Shown: positions 54,542 to 63,310 of the stretch, piece by piece
Layout: every line of letters starts with the position of its first letter
Position numbering within the stretch: the stretch's first letter is position 1
Assembly (NCBI GenBank): GCA_019639195.1
Contig: JAHBSI010000001.1
Coordinates: 248,001-312,000 of the forward strand
DNA: 64,000 nucleotides
Direction: 5' to 3'
Source: Acidobacteriota bacterium
Lineage (GTDB): Bacteria; Acidobacteriota; Blastocatellia; Pyrinomonadales; Pyrinomonadaceae
Translations under genes and position numbers: made by a program
The notes under the pieces: model-generated
Seen by the model: the letters and a program-made list of their open reading frames with translations, nothing else
The model's database searches: none
What the model was told of the DNA's origin: nothing

Positions 54542-55375
54542 TTAGTTGGCAAACCTTTGTCTCGCCTCGAATCGGGCAAGCAGTTCCTCAAGGAATCCTT
54601 CGTAACTAAAGTCGGTTTCGCTGTATCGCGGCTTGAGTTTGTACATCAGCGGCAACGCAATGCGCCACGCCATCCATAGGCGTTGGCGTTCGCTAAGGTC
54701 CCAGCGACGTCGCAGGAATATCTCCACAACCTCGATCTCGTCCTCGGTGATCTTCGAAATATCGGCTGTAAAAGTTACGGGTTTTTGTACTCGCGTCAGA
54801 GCCGGATCGGCGATCCGTTTCGAGAACGTGTCTGCAAATGTCGGAGCCTGATCGATCCGCTCGCGGATGACGACCGTGCCGGCAAAAATGTCCCCAAGCC
54901 GCTGATCCCTGCGATTCAGAAAGATCGTTATCAACCCAACGGAATAGATCGGGACTATGAATCCGGGCGCTGCATCTGCGATGCGGAGCAAATTCCTCAC
55001 GATAGCTTCCCAGAGCGTGAGCGGACGGCCGTCCTCGCGCACGACCCGCAGCTTCATCAAACGTTTGCCGGGCGTCTGGCCATTCCAAAGCCATTCGAAA
55101 ACGGCGAAATACGATGCAAAAAGTGCGAACACGACGAGGATCATGATCGCGGTCACCCATTTCGGCGAATCCTCGAAAAGGCCTTCCGCATTGTCGGCGC
55201 TCGCGACCCAGGCAAATATCCATGCGATCAGGAAAATGCTCAGAAACTGAATGAAGTGGTCGATCCCGACCGCCATGAACCGATTGCCGATCGAAGCGAG
55301 GGAGAACTCGAGCTCGACACGCTCGGGCGTTTCGATGATAAGAGTTTCTTCGGCGGCGAGGACGGTTTCGGGCAT
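54542..55375 (-). CDS. RDD family membrane protein
   Basis: The 277-residue protein has an RDD-type membrane region (about 20-165) with three hydrophobic helices. F-M-A-V-G-I-D-H, Q-T-P-G-K-R-L-M-K-L-R-V-V and R-D-Q-R-L-G-D-I-F-A-G-T-V-V-I match the family pattern. A charged cytoplasmic tail of about 110 residues follows (D-L-S-E-R-Q-R-L-W-M-A-W-R). RDD proteins are inner-membrane proteins of mostly unknown transport role. It is divergent from ribH with a 148-bp gap. Confidence 0.82.
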   Translation of the reverse strand: MPETVLAAEETLIIETPERVELEFSLASIGNRFMAVGIDHFIQFLSIFLIAWIFAWVASADNAEGLFEDSPKWVTAIMILVVFALFASYFAVFEWLWNGQTPGKRLMKLRVVREDGRPLTLWEAIVRNLLRIADAAPGFIVPIYSVGLITIFLNRRDQRLGDIFAGTVVIRERIDQAPTFADTFSKRIADPALTRVQKPVTFTADISKITEDEIEVVEIFLRRRWDLSERQRLWMAWRIALPLMYKLKPRYSETDFSYEGFLEELLARFEARQRFAN

Positions 55376-55523
55376 TTCAGCGTTCGAATATTATCTTTCA
55401 ATGCCGCACCCTTGTCCATCGAAGATCGAGCTGGGCTCAACATTCACAATTCTCACTCGTGTGACCTTGTAAACCGCGTCAGCGGTTATCTATACTCTAG
55501 CTATCGGCAGTATCGCCGTTTGA

Positions 55524-56018
55524 ATGAAAACGGATCTTGAAAATAAAGGCCTTTCAGCCGACTCCTTCCGGTTCGCGATCATCGTGAGCCGCTGGAATAG
55601 CCATATCACTTCGCAATTGCTGTCCGGAGCGCATCGCGCACTAAGAGAAGCGAACGCTTCCGGCGTTGATGTATTTGAAGTTCCTGGTGCGTTCGAACTT
55701 CCACTTGCCAGCCTAAAGGCCGCTCAAACAAAAAAATATGATGCCGTTATCGCCCTTGGGACGGTAATTCGCGGTGAGACCGTGCACTTTGATCTTGTTG
55801 CGGAGAATGCGGCACGCGGTCTTACGGATGCGAGTCTGAATACCGGTGTGCCGATCCTTTTTGGCGTGCTCGCTGTTGAGAACATCGACCAGGCAAATGC
55901 GCGTTCGGGGGATGGAGACGATAACGCAGGCTATATGGCCGCGATTTCCGCGATCGAAATGGCCACTGTACTGACCGAGATAGATTCGAGGACCGCTCGC
56001 AGTTCTTCCGCAAAATGA
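55524..56018 (+). CDS. ribH: 6,7-dimethyl-8-ribityllumazine synthase
   Basis: It catalyses the penultimate step of riboflavin synthesis. The 164-residue protein shows SRWNSHITSQLLSGA, VPGAFELPLA, IALGTVIRGETVHFDLVAENAARGL and FGVLAVENIDQANARS. The usual G-N-K-G segment is replaced by D-D-N-A-G near residue 137, a variant of the substrate-side loop. It overlaps nusB by 4 bp (ATGA), a common pairing in bacteria. Confidence 0.93.
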   Translation: MKTDLENKGLSADSFRFAIIVSRWNSHITSQLLSGAHRALREANASGVDVFEVPGAFELPLASLKAAQTKKYDAVIALGTVIRGETVHFDLVAENAARGLTDASLNTGVPILFGVLAVENIDQANARSGDGDDNAGYMAAISAIEMATVLTEIDSRTARSSSAK

Positions 56019-56491
56019 CGACCGAAAACCACGAAACAGCCCAAGCCAATCGCCATAAGGCCCGCGAATGTGCCCTTCAGATACTATTTGCGGCCGATAT
56101 GGTCGCGATGTCGTCGGACGACCAGATCGCGGCCTATTGGCGCGAACTTGGCGATGAAACTCTCGATGAGGCAACGCGTGATTTCGGGACGCAATTGGCC
56201 GCCGGCTGCCTTCAGAATCGGGACGCGATCGACGAAAGGATTCGGCTGCGTGCCGAACATTGGCGCATCGAACGAATGGCGATCGTTGATCGAAACGTTC
56301 TTCGTCTCGCGGTCTTTGAGTTCGTCTATATGGACACGCCGAATGCTGTCGTCATCAATGAAGCCCTTGAGATCGCCCGCCGTTTCTCAACGTACGAGGC
56401 AACGCAATTCATAAACGGGATACTTGACGCGATCCGCCAGGATATCGAGGGCAAGGCCCCGGAAATGACCCACGCATCTTCCAATCCATGA
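56015..56491 (+). CDS. nusB: Transcription antitermination factor NusB
   Basis: The 158-residue all-helical protein has RHKARECALQILFAAD, WRIERMAIVDRNVLRLAVFEF, TPNAVVINEALEIARRFS and FINGILDAI, all typical of NusB. It binds boxA RNA with NusE in rRNA antitermination. It overlaps both neighbours by 4 bp (ATGA), so ribH, nusB and the next gene are a tight operon. Confidence 0.94.
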   Translation: MTTENHETAQANRHKARECALQILFAADMVAMSSDDQIAAYWRELGDETLDEATRDFGTQLAAGCLQNRDAIDERIRLRAEHWRIERMAIVDRNVLRLAVFEFVYMDTPNAVVINEALEIARRFSTYEATQFINGILDAIRQDIEGKAPEMTHASSNP

Positions 56492-57033
56492 AAGCCGGTA
56501 CAGCTCTGATCTTCGTCCTTCTCGCGGCCGTTGCGGTGTTTGGGCAGGAGTATCCGGACCGTATCGACGGCTATAAAGTGCACAAGAAGCCGATCGTCGT
56601 CCGTTCGATCGGCAAACATGACGACGACCGCGACGTAGATCTCACTTTCACCGACCCAAAGTTTGTTGGAGCCTCGCTAACTGCGGTTAAGTTCGAGCTT
56701 GGGGCACAGGTGAGTTCCAAAAGGTCGGCTTCTATCGACAAGATCCGCATCGACAGCCTTACAGTCAACGGGATCTCGGTCAAGGTCAAGGATCTTGAGC
56801 GCGCATTTGAGCTAAAGGCCAATGAGCCGGTAAAACTGCCCGAACCGTTCGCCGCGGAGGTCTCATCCTTTGGCGCCGCAAAAGCCGCATGGTCAGAACT
56901 CACTGATCCGAAGAAAATGTGGCAGGTAAAAGGTCGAGCGTATATTTTCGGGCGTTTCAAGCGATTTGGAATGACATTTCTGCGGGCGATCCCGGTCGAG
57001 TTCGACGTTTTGGTCAAAAATCCGATGCGATAG
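56488..57033 (+). CDS. Secreted protein of unknown function, LEA14-like possible
   Basis: The 181-residue protein has a signal peptide (ends VAVFGQ). The body is beta-rich with S-L-T-A-V-K-F-E-L-G-A, I-D-S-L-T-V-N-G-I-S-V-K-V and a V-K-G-R-A-Y-I-F-G-R-F-K-R-F-G segment, a pattern a little like water-stress LEA14 domains. No confident family. It is coupled to nusB by ATGA. Confidence 0.6.
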   Translation: MKAGTALIFVLLAAVAVFGQEYPDRIDGYKVHKKPIVVRSIGKHDDDRDVDLTFTDPKFVGASLTAVKFELGAQVSSKRSASIDKIRIDSLTVNGISVKVKDLERAFELKANEPVKLPEPFAAEVSSFGAAKAAWSELTDPKKMWQVKGRAYIFGRFKRFGMTFLRAIPVEFDVLVKNPMR

Positions 57034-57102
57034 CTTTCGACTGTCAAATTCTATCGGGCTAAGTTAAAATGGAGATTTACGTGAGGTTAAGTTAAACGAA
57101 CC

Positions 57103-60100
57103 GTGAACAGCAATACAAAAGAGTTATCCGCGTTTTTTGAAGAAAGTTTTGGCTCGAACGCCGCTTATGTCGAAGGCCTGTTAAACCGCTATCAGCAGGA
57201 CCCGAAACTTGTTGATGATGCGTGGCAGACGTATTTTAGCGATCTGCTGAACGGCGTTGTGCCTCAGGATGCGACCAATGCTTCAGGTACGGCACCGGTT
57301 TCGGCACCAGCGGCAACGGCAACCGCTGCACCGCCGAAGGCTCCTGCCGCGCCTGTGGTTTCGCTCGGCGCGGACACCGAACCGACGCCGCTCACCGGCG
57401 TTGCGAAAAAGATCGTCGAGAATATGGAGGCGAGCCTTTCTGTTCCGACCGCAACGAGCTTCCGCAATATTCCGGTCAAGGTTCTTGAAGAGAATCGCCG
57501 GATCATCAATGACTATCTCGCAACACGCAGCCGCGGAAAGGCCTCATTCACGCACATGATCGCGTGGGCGATCGTCTGTGCGGCAAAAGAGATACCGAGT
57601 ATGAACGTCGGCTTTGGTGTTGTGGACGGCAAGCCTTCGCGTCTCGAACACGAGCACATCAACCTCGGCATCGCCATCGATATCGAGAAGAAAGACGGTT
57701 CCCGCTCGCTGCTTGTCCCAAACATCAAAGCCGCCGAGTCGATGAACTTTGCGGAGTTTTTCGCCGCCTATAACGAGCAGGTGAAGAAAGCCCGCGACGG
57801 CAAACTCGAGATAGCAGATTTTCAGGGTACGACGATCTCGCTCACAAATCCGGGGACGATCGGCACCGCCGCCTCAAACCCGCGTTTGATGGCCGGACAG
57901 AGTGCGATCATCGCGACCGGAGCGATCGAATATCCTGCGGAATATCAGGCGATGACCGATGCCGCCCTCTCGATGATGGGCATCAGCAAGACGATCACCC
58001 TCACCAGCACTTACGATCATCGTGTGATCCAGGGTGCCGAAAGCGGCCTTTTCCTTGCAAGGATCCACGAGTATCTCAAGGGTGAACACGGTTTTTACGA
58101 TTCGATATTCACGTCGCTCGACCTTCATTATCCGCCGCTTCGCTGGGCCGAGGATCACAACCCGACGCTCTTTGGCGATGCAAGCGAACAGGCCGAAAAG
58201 CAGGCGAACGTCCTGCAGCTGATCGACGCCTACCGCAGCCGCGGGCACTTGCTCGCCGACATCGATCCGCTGAATATGACATCGCACATGGCATCGGATC
58301 TCGACCTTGAAAATTTTGGACTGACGATCTGGGACCTCGACCGCGAATTCATTACGGGCGGCCTTCACGGCGAGAACACCGCAACACTTCGCCGAGTTCT
58401 TGAGATCCTGCGGCGTGCATACGCCGGAAAGGTCGGTATCGAATACCGCCACATTCGCAGCCGTGAGGCAAAGGAATGGATCCGGCACCAGATCCGCGAG
58501 CATTTTGTTGATGCCACCCCGATCAGCGACGACGTAAAGAAAGAGCTGCTCCAGAAGCTCATTGAGGCGGAACAGTTCGAGCAGTTCCTGCACAAGAAAT
58601 ATCTTGGCCAAAAGCGTTTTTCGCTCGAAGGCACCGAAACGATCATTCCAGTACTCGATCAGCTTCTTGAAGGAGCCTCGGCACGCGGCGTCGAAGAGAT
58701 CTATATGGGGATGGCCCATCGCGGCCGTCTGAACGTGCTGTCGAATATCGTCGGCGACCCAGAGACCGGCGATATGGCCGAGCGCATCTTCGCCGTTTTT
58801 GAGGGCACGTCGCACCCAAGCTTCCCTGCGGATGAAGGCGATGTGAAATATCACCAGGGTGCGATCGGCCAGCGAAAGATGAGATCCGGCAAGGACCTGC
58901 TTGTCCAGCTTTCCTGCAACCCGAGCCATCTCGAGACCGTCGATCCGGTCGTCGAAGGAATGGCGAGGGCCCGACAGGACGAACTTCGCAATGGCGAAGG
59001 CCACACTCGTGAGGAAGTTTACGGCCGCATCCTGCCCGTTCTGCTGCACGGCGACGCCGCGTTTGCAGGCCAGGGCGTTGTGATGGAAACATTGCAGCTC
59101 GCGAATCTTCCCGGCTATCGAACCGGCGGCACGATCCATATCGTCATCAATAACCAGATCGGCTTTACGACATCGCCCGATCAGGCCCGCTCGTCGATCT
59201 ATTCGACCGACGCTGCACAGATCACGCAAACGCCGATCTTCCACGTGAATGGTGACGCTCCTGAGGCCGCATACCGCGTACTTCAGATCGCAATGGATTA
59301 CCGACGCGAGTTTATGAGCGACGTCGTGCTCGACCTCGTTGGCTTCCGCCGCCTCGGCCATAACGAGGGCGACGAACCCAGCTACACGCAGCCGGTGATG
59401 TACGCTCGCGTGAAAGCTCATCCCGGAACGCGTCACCTTTACGCCGACAAACTTGTTCGCGAAGGTGTTCTTACCGAGCAGGACGTTGAAGCGATGACCG
59501 AACGAACCGTCGCAAAATACGAAGGCGTACTTGCAAAGGCTAAGCAGATCGCGACCGAGAAGCCGCCGCGTGCGGTCGTTCCCGATCCGATCGTCGAAGA
59601 GGACGGCTCCGAGGTCTTTGAGACTGGTGTTCCGGCAAGCACTTTGAAGATCGTCGCGGACAAGATCTCGCTTGTCCCGGACGGATTTCACATCAACCCG
59701 AAGATGGTGAGCCAGCTTGCCCGCCGTGCAAAGATGGGCGAAGGTGAGATCCCGATGGATTGGGCGTTTGGCGAGGCAATGTCGTTCGGCTCGATGGTGC
59801 TTGAGGGTTATCCCGTTCGCGTCAGCGGACAAGATTCGGGCCGTGGAACGTTCTCGCAGCGTCACGCTTCGATGTACGACACAATGACGGGTGAGCGCTG
59901 GACGCCGCTCTCGGAGCTAAAGAATGATGCGAATCCGAAAGCAAGATTCTACGTCTATGACAGCTCGCTCTCGGAATACGCCGTTCTCGGTTTCGAATAC
60001 GGCTATTCGGTCATCTCTCGAAAGGAATTGATCGCGTGGGAAGCCCAGTTCGGAGATTTCTCAAACGGCGCTCAGATCGTCATCGACCAATACATTTCCT

Positions 60101-60819
60101 CGAGCGAAGACAAGTGGCAGCAAAGGAGCCGCGTTGCGATGCTTCTGCCGCACGGATTCGAAGGACAAGGCCCCGAGCATTCATCGGCACGTCTCGAGCG
60201 ATACTTGCAGCTTTGTGCTGAGAACAATATGCAGGTCTGTTATCCGACGACGCCGGCACAGTATTTTCACCTGCTTCGGCGTCAGGTGATGCAGGAAACC
60301 CCGCGTCCGCTGATCGTGATGACGCCAAAGAGCCTCCTGCGTTTGCCGGCGGCCACATCCACGATGGCCGAGCTCGAAACCGGCGGATTCAAACCCGTGA
60401 TCGACGATCATCGCATCACGGACAAGACAAAAGTTCGACGGCTTGCCCTGTGTAGCGGAAAGGTCTATTACGACCTTGAACACGCACGCGACAATGGCTT
60501 CAACCCCGAGATCGCGGTCGCTCGAGTTGAGCAGTTCTATCCGTTCCCGGGCAAGGCGATCGCCGAACTCTTTGCGAGCTATCCGAACGCAAGCGAGATC
60601 GTCTGGACGCAGGAAGAGCCCGAAAATATGGGCGGATGGACGTTCATGGCACCACGTTTGAACGAGATCGCGGGTTCCGGCAGAACGGTTCGCTATATCG
60701 GCCGCGTGCCATCGGCGTCGCCTGCGACGGGTTCGTACGCGATCCATCATCTTGAGCAGGACCAGCTTGTTAACCAAACGCTGGAGATGTCAGCAGGCGA
60801 AAGCGTCGCCGCAAAATAA
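57103..60819 (+). CDS. kgd: Kgd-type 2-oxoglutarate dehydrogenase (E2-like domain fused to E1)
   Basis: GTG 57103 opens a 1238-residue chain. Residues 1-50 are the SucA-type N-terminal segment (FFEESFGSNAAYVEGLL). An Ala/Pro linker is followed by an E2-like acyltransferase domain (about 95-330) with H306 in TYDHRVIQGAESG, and then the ThDP-dependent E1 (about 355-1238) with HGDAAFAGQG near 650. The fusion order matches mycobacterial Kgd/OdhA. The catalytic Asp after the His motif is replaced by Gln in the E2-like part, as in Kgd relatives. No lipoyl domain is present, so SucB must supply it. Confidence 0.93.
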   Translation: MNSNTKELSAFFEESFGSNAAYVEGLLNRYQQDPKLVDDAWQTYFSDLLNGVVPQDATNASGTAPVSAPAATATAAPPKAPAAPVVSLGADTEPTPLTGVAKKIVENMEASLSVPTATSFRNIPVKVLEENRRIINDYLATRSRGKASFTHMIAWAIVCAAKEIPSMNVGFGVVDGKPSRLEHEHINLGIAIDIEKKDGSRSLLVPNIKAAESMNFAEFFAAYNEQVKKARDGKLEIADFQGTTISLTNPGTIGTAASNPRLMAGQSAIIATGAIEYPAEYQAMTDAALSMMGISKTITLTSTYDHRVIQGAESGLFLARIHEYLKGEHGFYDSIFTSLDLHYPPLRWAEDHNPTLFGDASEQAEKQANVLQLIDAYRSRGHLLADIDPLNMTSHMASDLDLENFGLTIWDLDREFITGGLHGENTATLRRVLEILRRAYAGKVGIEYRHIRSREAKEWIRHQIREHFVDATPISDDVKKELLQKLIEAEQFEQFLHKKYLGQKRFSLEGTETIIPVLDQLLEGASARGVEEIYMGMAHRGRLNVLSNIVGDPETGDMAERIFAVFEGTSHPSFPADEGDVKYHQGAIGQRKMRSGKDLLVQLSCNPSHLETVDPVVEGMARARQDELRNGEGHTREEVYGRILPVLLHGDAAFAGQGVVMETLQLANLPGYRTGGTIHIVINNQIGFTTSPDQARSSIYSTDAAQITQTPIFHVNGDAPEAAYRVLQIAMDYRREFMSDVVLDLVGFRRLGHNEGDEPSYTQPVMYARVKAHPGTRHLYADKLVREGVLTEQDVEAMTERTVAKYEGVLAKAKQIATEKPPRAVVPDPIVEEDGSEVFETGVPASTLKIVADKISLVPDGFHINPKMVSQLARRAKMGEGEIPMDWAFGEAMSFGSMVLEGYPVRVSGQDSGRGTFSQRHASMYDTMTGERWTPLSELKNDANPKARFYVYDSSLSEYAVLGFEYGYSVISRKELIAWEAQFGDFSNGAQIVIDQYISSSEDKWQQRSRVAMLLPHGFEGQGPEHSSARLERYLQLCAENNMQVCYPTTPAQYFHLLRRQVMQETPRPLIVMTPKSLLRLPAATSTMAELETGGFKPVIDDHRITDKTKVRRLALCSGKVYYDLEHARDNGFNPEIAVARVEQFYPFPGKAIAELFASYPNASEIVWTQEEPENMGGWTFMAPRLNEIAGSGRTVRYIGRVPSASPATGSYAIHHLEQDQLVNQTLEMSAGESVAAK

Positions 60820-60823
60820 CTTT

Positions 60824-61954
60824 ATGATCCGTCCTTTTGTCGTCTCAAAACTGGTCTGCTTCGGCGTTTTGACAATGCTGGTCTTCGCCGCTCTTGCGTG
60901 CGGTCGCTCGACCGATGCTCAGGAGACAGCAGCAACGCCTGCACCTTCCGCAACACCTACGCCGGAGGTATCCAAGAGTTCGATCAAGATCGCGGCGGTC
61001 GGCGACATTATGCTCGGTTCGACGTATCCAAACGAATCGCGTATGCCGCCCGAGGATGGTGCAAAACTCCTCGAACCGGTGACCCCGATCCTTTCCGCCG
61101 CTGACATCGCCTTTGGAAATCTTGAAGGCCCAATGGCGGATTCCGGTGCGTCAACAAAATGCAGCCCGACGTCAACGCGGTGTTTCGCCTTCCGGGTTCC
61201 AACTCGCTACGGAAAATACCTGAAAGCCGCGGGCTTTGACGTGCTAAGCCTTGCGAACAACCACGCGGGCGACTTCGGTGACAGCGGCCGTGCGAGCACA
61301 CGCAAAACACTTGACGACCTGGACATCAAACACGCCGGCAGCGACCGCCATACCTACTCGACCACCATCTTGACCGTGAAAGGCAAGAAGATCGCGTTCA
61401 TCGGATTCGCTCACAACGCGATCACGCCGAACGTGAACGATCTCGATGAGGCCGAGCGTCTCGTGCGCGAAGCAAAGAAGAAGGCAGACCTCGTCGTCGT
61501 CTCATTTCACGGTGGCGCCGAGGGCACGGACCGGCAGCACGTCCCGAATGCGACCGAGATCTTTGCGGGTGAACGTCGCGGCAACCTTCCCGCTTTTGCA
61601 CATCGAGTCATTGATGCCGGAGCCGCACTTGTGCTCGGCCACGGCCCGCACGTGATGCGTGGAATGGAGCTCTACAAGGGCCACCTGATCGTCTATTCGC
61701 TTGGGAATTTCGCGACCTACGGCTGGTTTTCGCTCGCCGCGGAGACGGCGTTGAGCGAGATCGTTGAGGTAGAGATCGGACCTGACGGCAAGTTTCTCGA
61801 AGGCAAGATCACCGCTCTCAAGCAGGAAGGACGAGGCGGGCCCGTGCTCGATCCGACAAACAGATCGATCGAGGTCGTGCGTTCCCTTTCCCAGGCCGAT
61901 TTTGGGCAAAATTCTCCAAAGATAGCCGACGACGGCAAAATTACGCTAAAATAA
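60824..61954 (+). CDS. CapA/PGA-type lipoprotein
   Basis: ATG 60824 gives a signal with lipobox ALAC (Cys about residue 26). The mature part has the CapA (poly-gamma-glutamate synthesis) domain: AAVGDIMLGS, AFGNLEGPM, FDVLSLANNHAGDFGDSG, VVSFHGGAEG and VLGHGPHVMRGMELYKGHLIVYSLGNF. These carry the calcineurin-like metallophosphoesterase ligands. The family acts in PGA production or related cell-surface chemistry; no CapB/C is near. It is 4 bp after kgd. Confidence 0.85.
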   Translation: MIRPFVVSKLVCFGVLTMLVFAALACGRSTDAQETAATPAPSATPTPEVSKSSIKIAAVGDIMLGSTYPNESRMPPEDGAKLLEPVTPILSAADIAFGNLEGPMADSGASTKCSPTSTRCFAFRVPTRYGKYLKAAGFDVLSLANNHAGDFGDSGRASTRKTLDDLDIKHAGSDRHTYSTTILTVKGKKIAFIGFAHNAITPNVNDLDEAERLVREAKKKADLVVVSFHGGAEGTDRQHVPNATEIFAGERRGNLPAFAHRVIDAGAALVLGHGPHVMRGMELYKGHLIVYSLGNFATYGWFSLAAETALSEIVEVEIGPDGKFLEGKITALKQEGRGGPVLDPTNRSIEVVRSLSQADFGQNSPKIADDGKITLK

Positions 61955-61978
61955 CTTCCTCTCGGAGGTTCATTTTGT

Positions 61979-62590
61979 ATGGCCCGTCCGCTCGTACTCG
62001 TGCTCGACGGCGTTGAATTCCCCGTCGGCATAACGAAGGTCGATCGTGACAAACTCTACGGCAGGATCGAGATCGAGGCTTTCGATGAAAAAGGCCGCGA
62101 GGCGGAGTTGCGTATTTTGGCGGCCGACGGCAAGACCCTGATCAACAAGGGCGGCACTGCGCTTGCCACGATCACCGACAAAGGCGACTCGGTCGATCGC
62201 AATGAGTTGATCCCGATCACCGAAGACGGTGACGAGATCGAACAAGTTCCTTCGTCATTCAATCAAAACAACATCCTCGAAAAAGCCAAAGTTGACGACT
62301 ATCTGCTCCAGATCGTAAAAAGCGTGTATCTCGTCAGTCCGTTCGAAGACGCTGATATTTCGCCGCTGATCGATCAGGTCTCGGCCGGGCAGATATACGG
62401 ATTTCCGTTCAGTTATCGCGGCGGCGTTGAATACGACAGCGCATATCTTATCGGCAGCGGAAAGGACGCTTTCATCGTCACCGGCAAGCAGGCCGAGCTT
62501 GATTTCATCAAGCTGAACGAGATCGCCGTACTAAACAACGACGAAGAAGACGAGATCTCGGTCGATGATCTTGATTTTGACCTGATGTAG
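61979..62590 (+). CDS. Conserved-looking unknown protein with acidic tail
   Basis: The 203-residue protein has GGAGG 10 nt before ATG 61979. The N-terminal half (MARPLVLVLDGVEFPVGITKV then G-R-I-E-I-E-A-F-D-E) is strand-rich. The C-terminal half has Y-D-S-A-Y-L-I-G-S-G-K-D-A-F-I-V-T and ends with an acidic run (EEDEISVDDLDFDL). No domain was recognised. It precedes the unknown 235-residue gene and the ligase-like gene, all same strand with small gaps, so it is probably part of that system. Confidence 0.6.
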   Translation: MARPLVLVLDGVEFPVGITKVDRDKLYGRIEIEAFDEKGREAELRILAADGKTLINKGGTALATITDKGDSVDRNELIPITEDGDEIEQVPSSFNQNNILEKAKVDDYLLQIVKSVYLVSPFEDADISPLIDQVSAGQIYGFPFSYRGGVEYDSAYLIGSGKDAFIVTGKQAELDFIKLNEIAVLNNDEEDEISVDDLDFDLM

Positions 62591-62602
62591 TTTTTAATCG
62601 CG

Positions 62603-63310
62603 ATGTCGATAAATATCAACAACCAGAAGAACCGTGATGCAGTCGTTGCGACCGAGGCCTTGATGCCGCGGCGTTCAGTGCGGTATCTGAACGAAAAGGG
62701 CCGTCCGACCTCGACAAAAAAACTCCTGAAGACCGACGTCGAACACGACCTGCCCGAGCTTCTGAAAAAGAGCAAGAAGATCGAAAAGGTCGCGTCAGCC
62801 TTGATAAAAGGCGACCCGGAAATAGACATCGAATCTTTCGGGATGTTCCTATCCGACCTTTCGCGCGTTTATGTGACGGCAAAAGGAATCGTCCATTTGA
62901 TCGAGGAGATCGAGGTCGTTTACAACCCCGACGGAACTGAACGGGAACGTCGTCCCCGCATCAAAGAACCGCAAAATATGAACGGCGAGTTCCCGATGCG
63001 TTGGACCGGCAAGTTCATCAAAAAGGACGAAGCGATTCACAAGTTCGTCTTTACGAACAAGAAACAGCTCGTTCACGTAAACGGCCTGACGTTCGATTTT
63101 CTATACGAGATGGCAAAGGAACTTGCCGAAAAGAACGCTCTTTTACTTCTTCGCGGCGGCGAGAAAGGGAATGAGGCGCTAATCATGAACCGCGGCGGCA
63201 AACCGTATAACGCGTTCCTAGAGGGCCGGATCAAGGGAGATGCTTATTGCCTTATCCTGCACCTCTCAAACATGGAGCTAAAGCGGCCGGCGATGCTTGC
63301 AGATGCATAA
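62603..63310 (+). CDS. Unknown protein in the ligase operon
   Basis: The 235-residue protein has a basic N-terminal third (R-R-S-V-R-Y-L-N-E-K-G-R-P-T-S-T-K-K-L-L) and a second half with F-P-M-R-W-T-G-K-F-I-K-K-D-E and G-G-K-P-Y-N-A-F-L-E-G-R. It has no recognised domain, no signal and no cysteine cluster. Its stop overlaps the start of the ligase-like gene by 8 bp, indicating translational coupling. It could be a nucleic-acid-binding partner of that enzyme, on context alone. Confidence 0.55.
   Translation: MSININNQKNRDAVVATEALMPRRSVRYLNEKGRPTSTKKLLKTDVEHDLPELLKKSKKIEKVASALIKGDPEIDIESFGMFLSDLSRVYVTAKGIVHLIEEIEVVYNPDGTERERRPRIKEPQNMNGEFPMRWTGKFIKKDEAIHKFVFTNKKQLVHVNGLTFDFLYEMAKELAEKNALLLLRGGEKGNEALIMNRGGKPYNAFLEGRIKGDAYCLILHLSNMELKRPAMLADA

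Noticed and set aside
55000-55540. Long plus-strand frame over the RDD gene and ribH leader
   Set aside because: The RDD membrane pattern on the minus strand is clear; the plus frame has no domain pattern and ends inside ribH.
57874-59865. A 663-codon open frame on the minus strand inside kgd
   Set aside because: It lies antisense to a gene with full domain motifs, is rich in rare-looking composition with no family match, and is explained by GC-biased third positions leaving antisense frames open.
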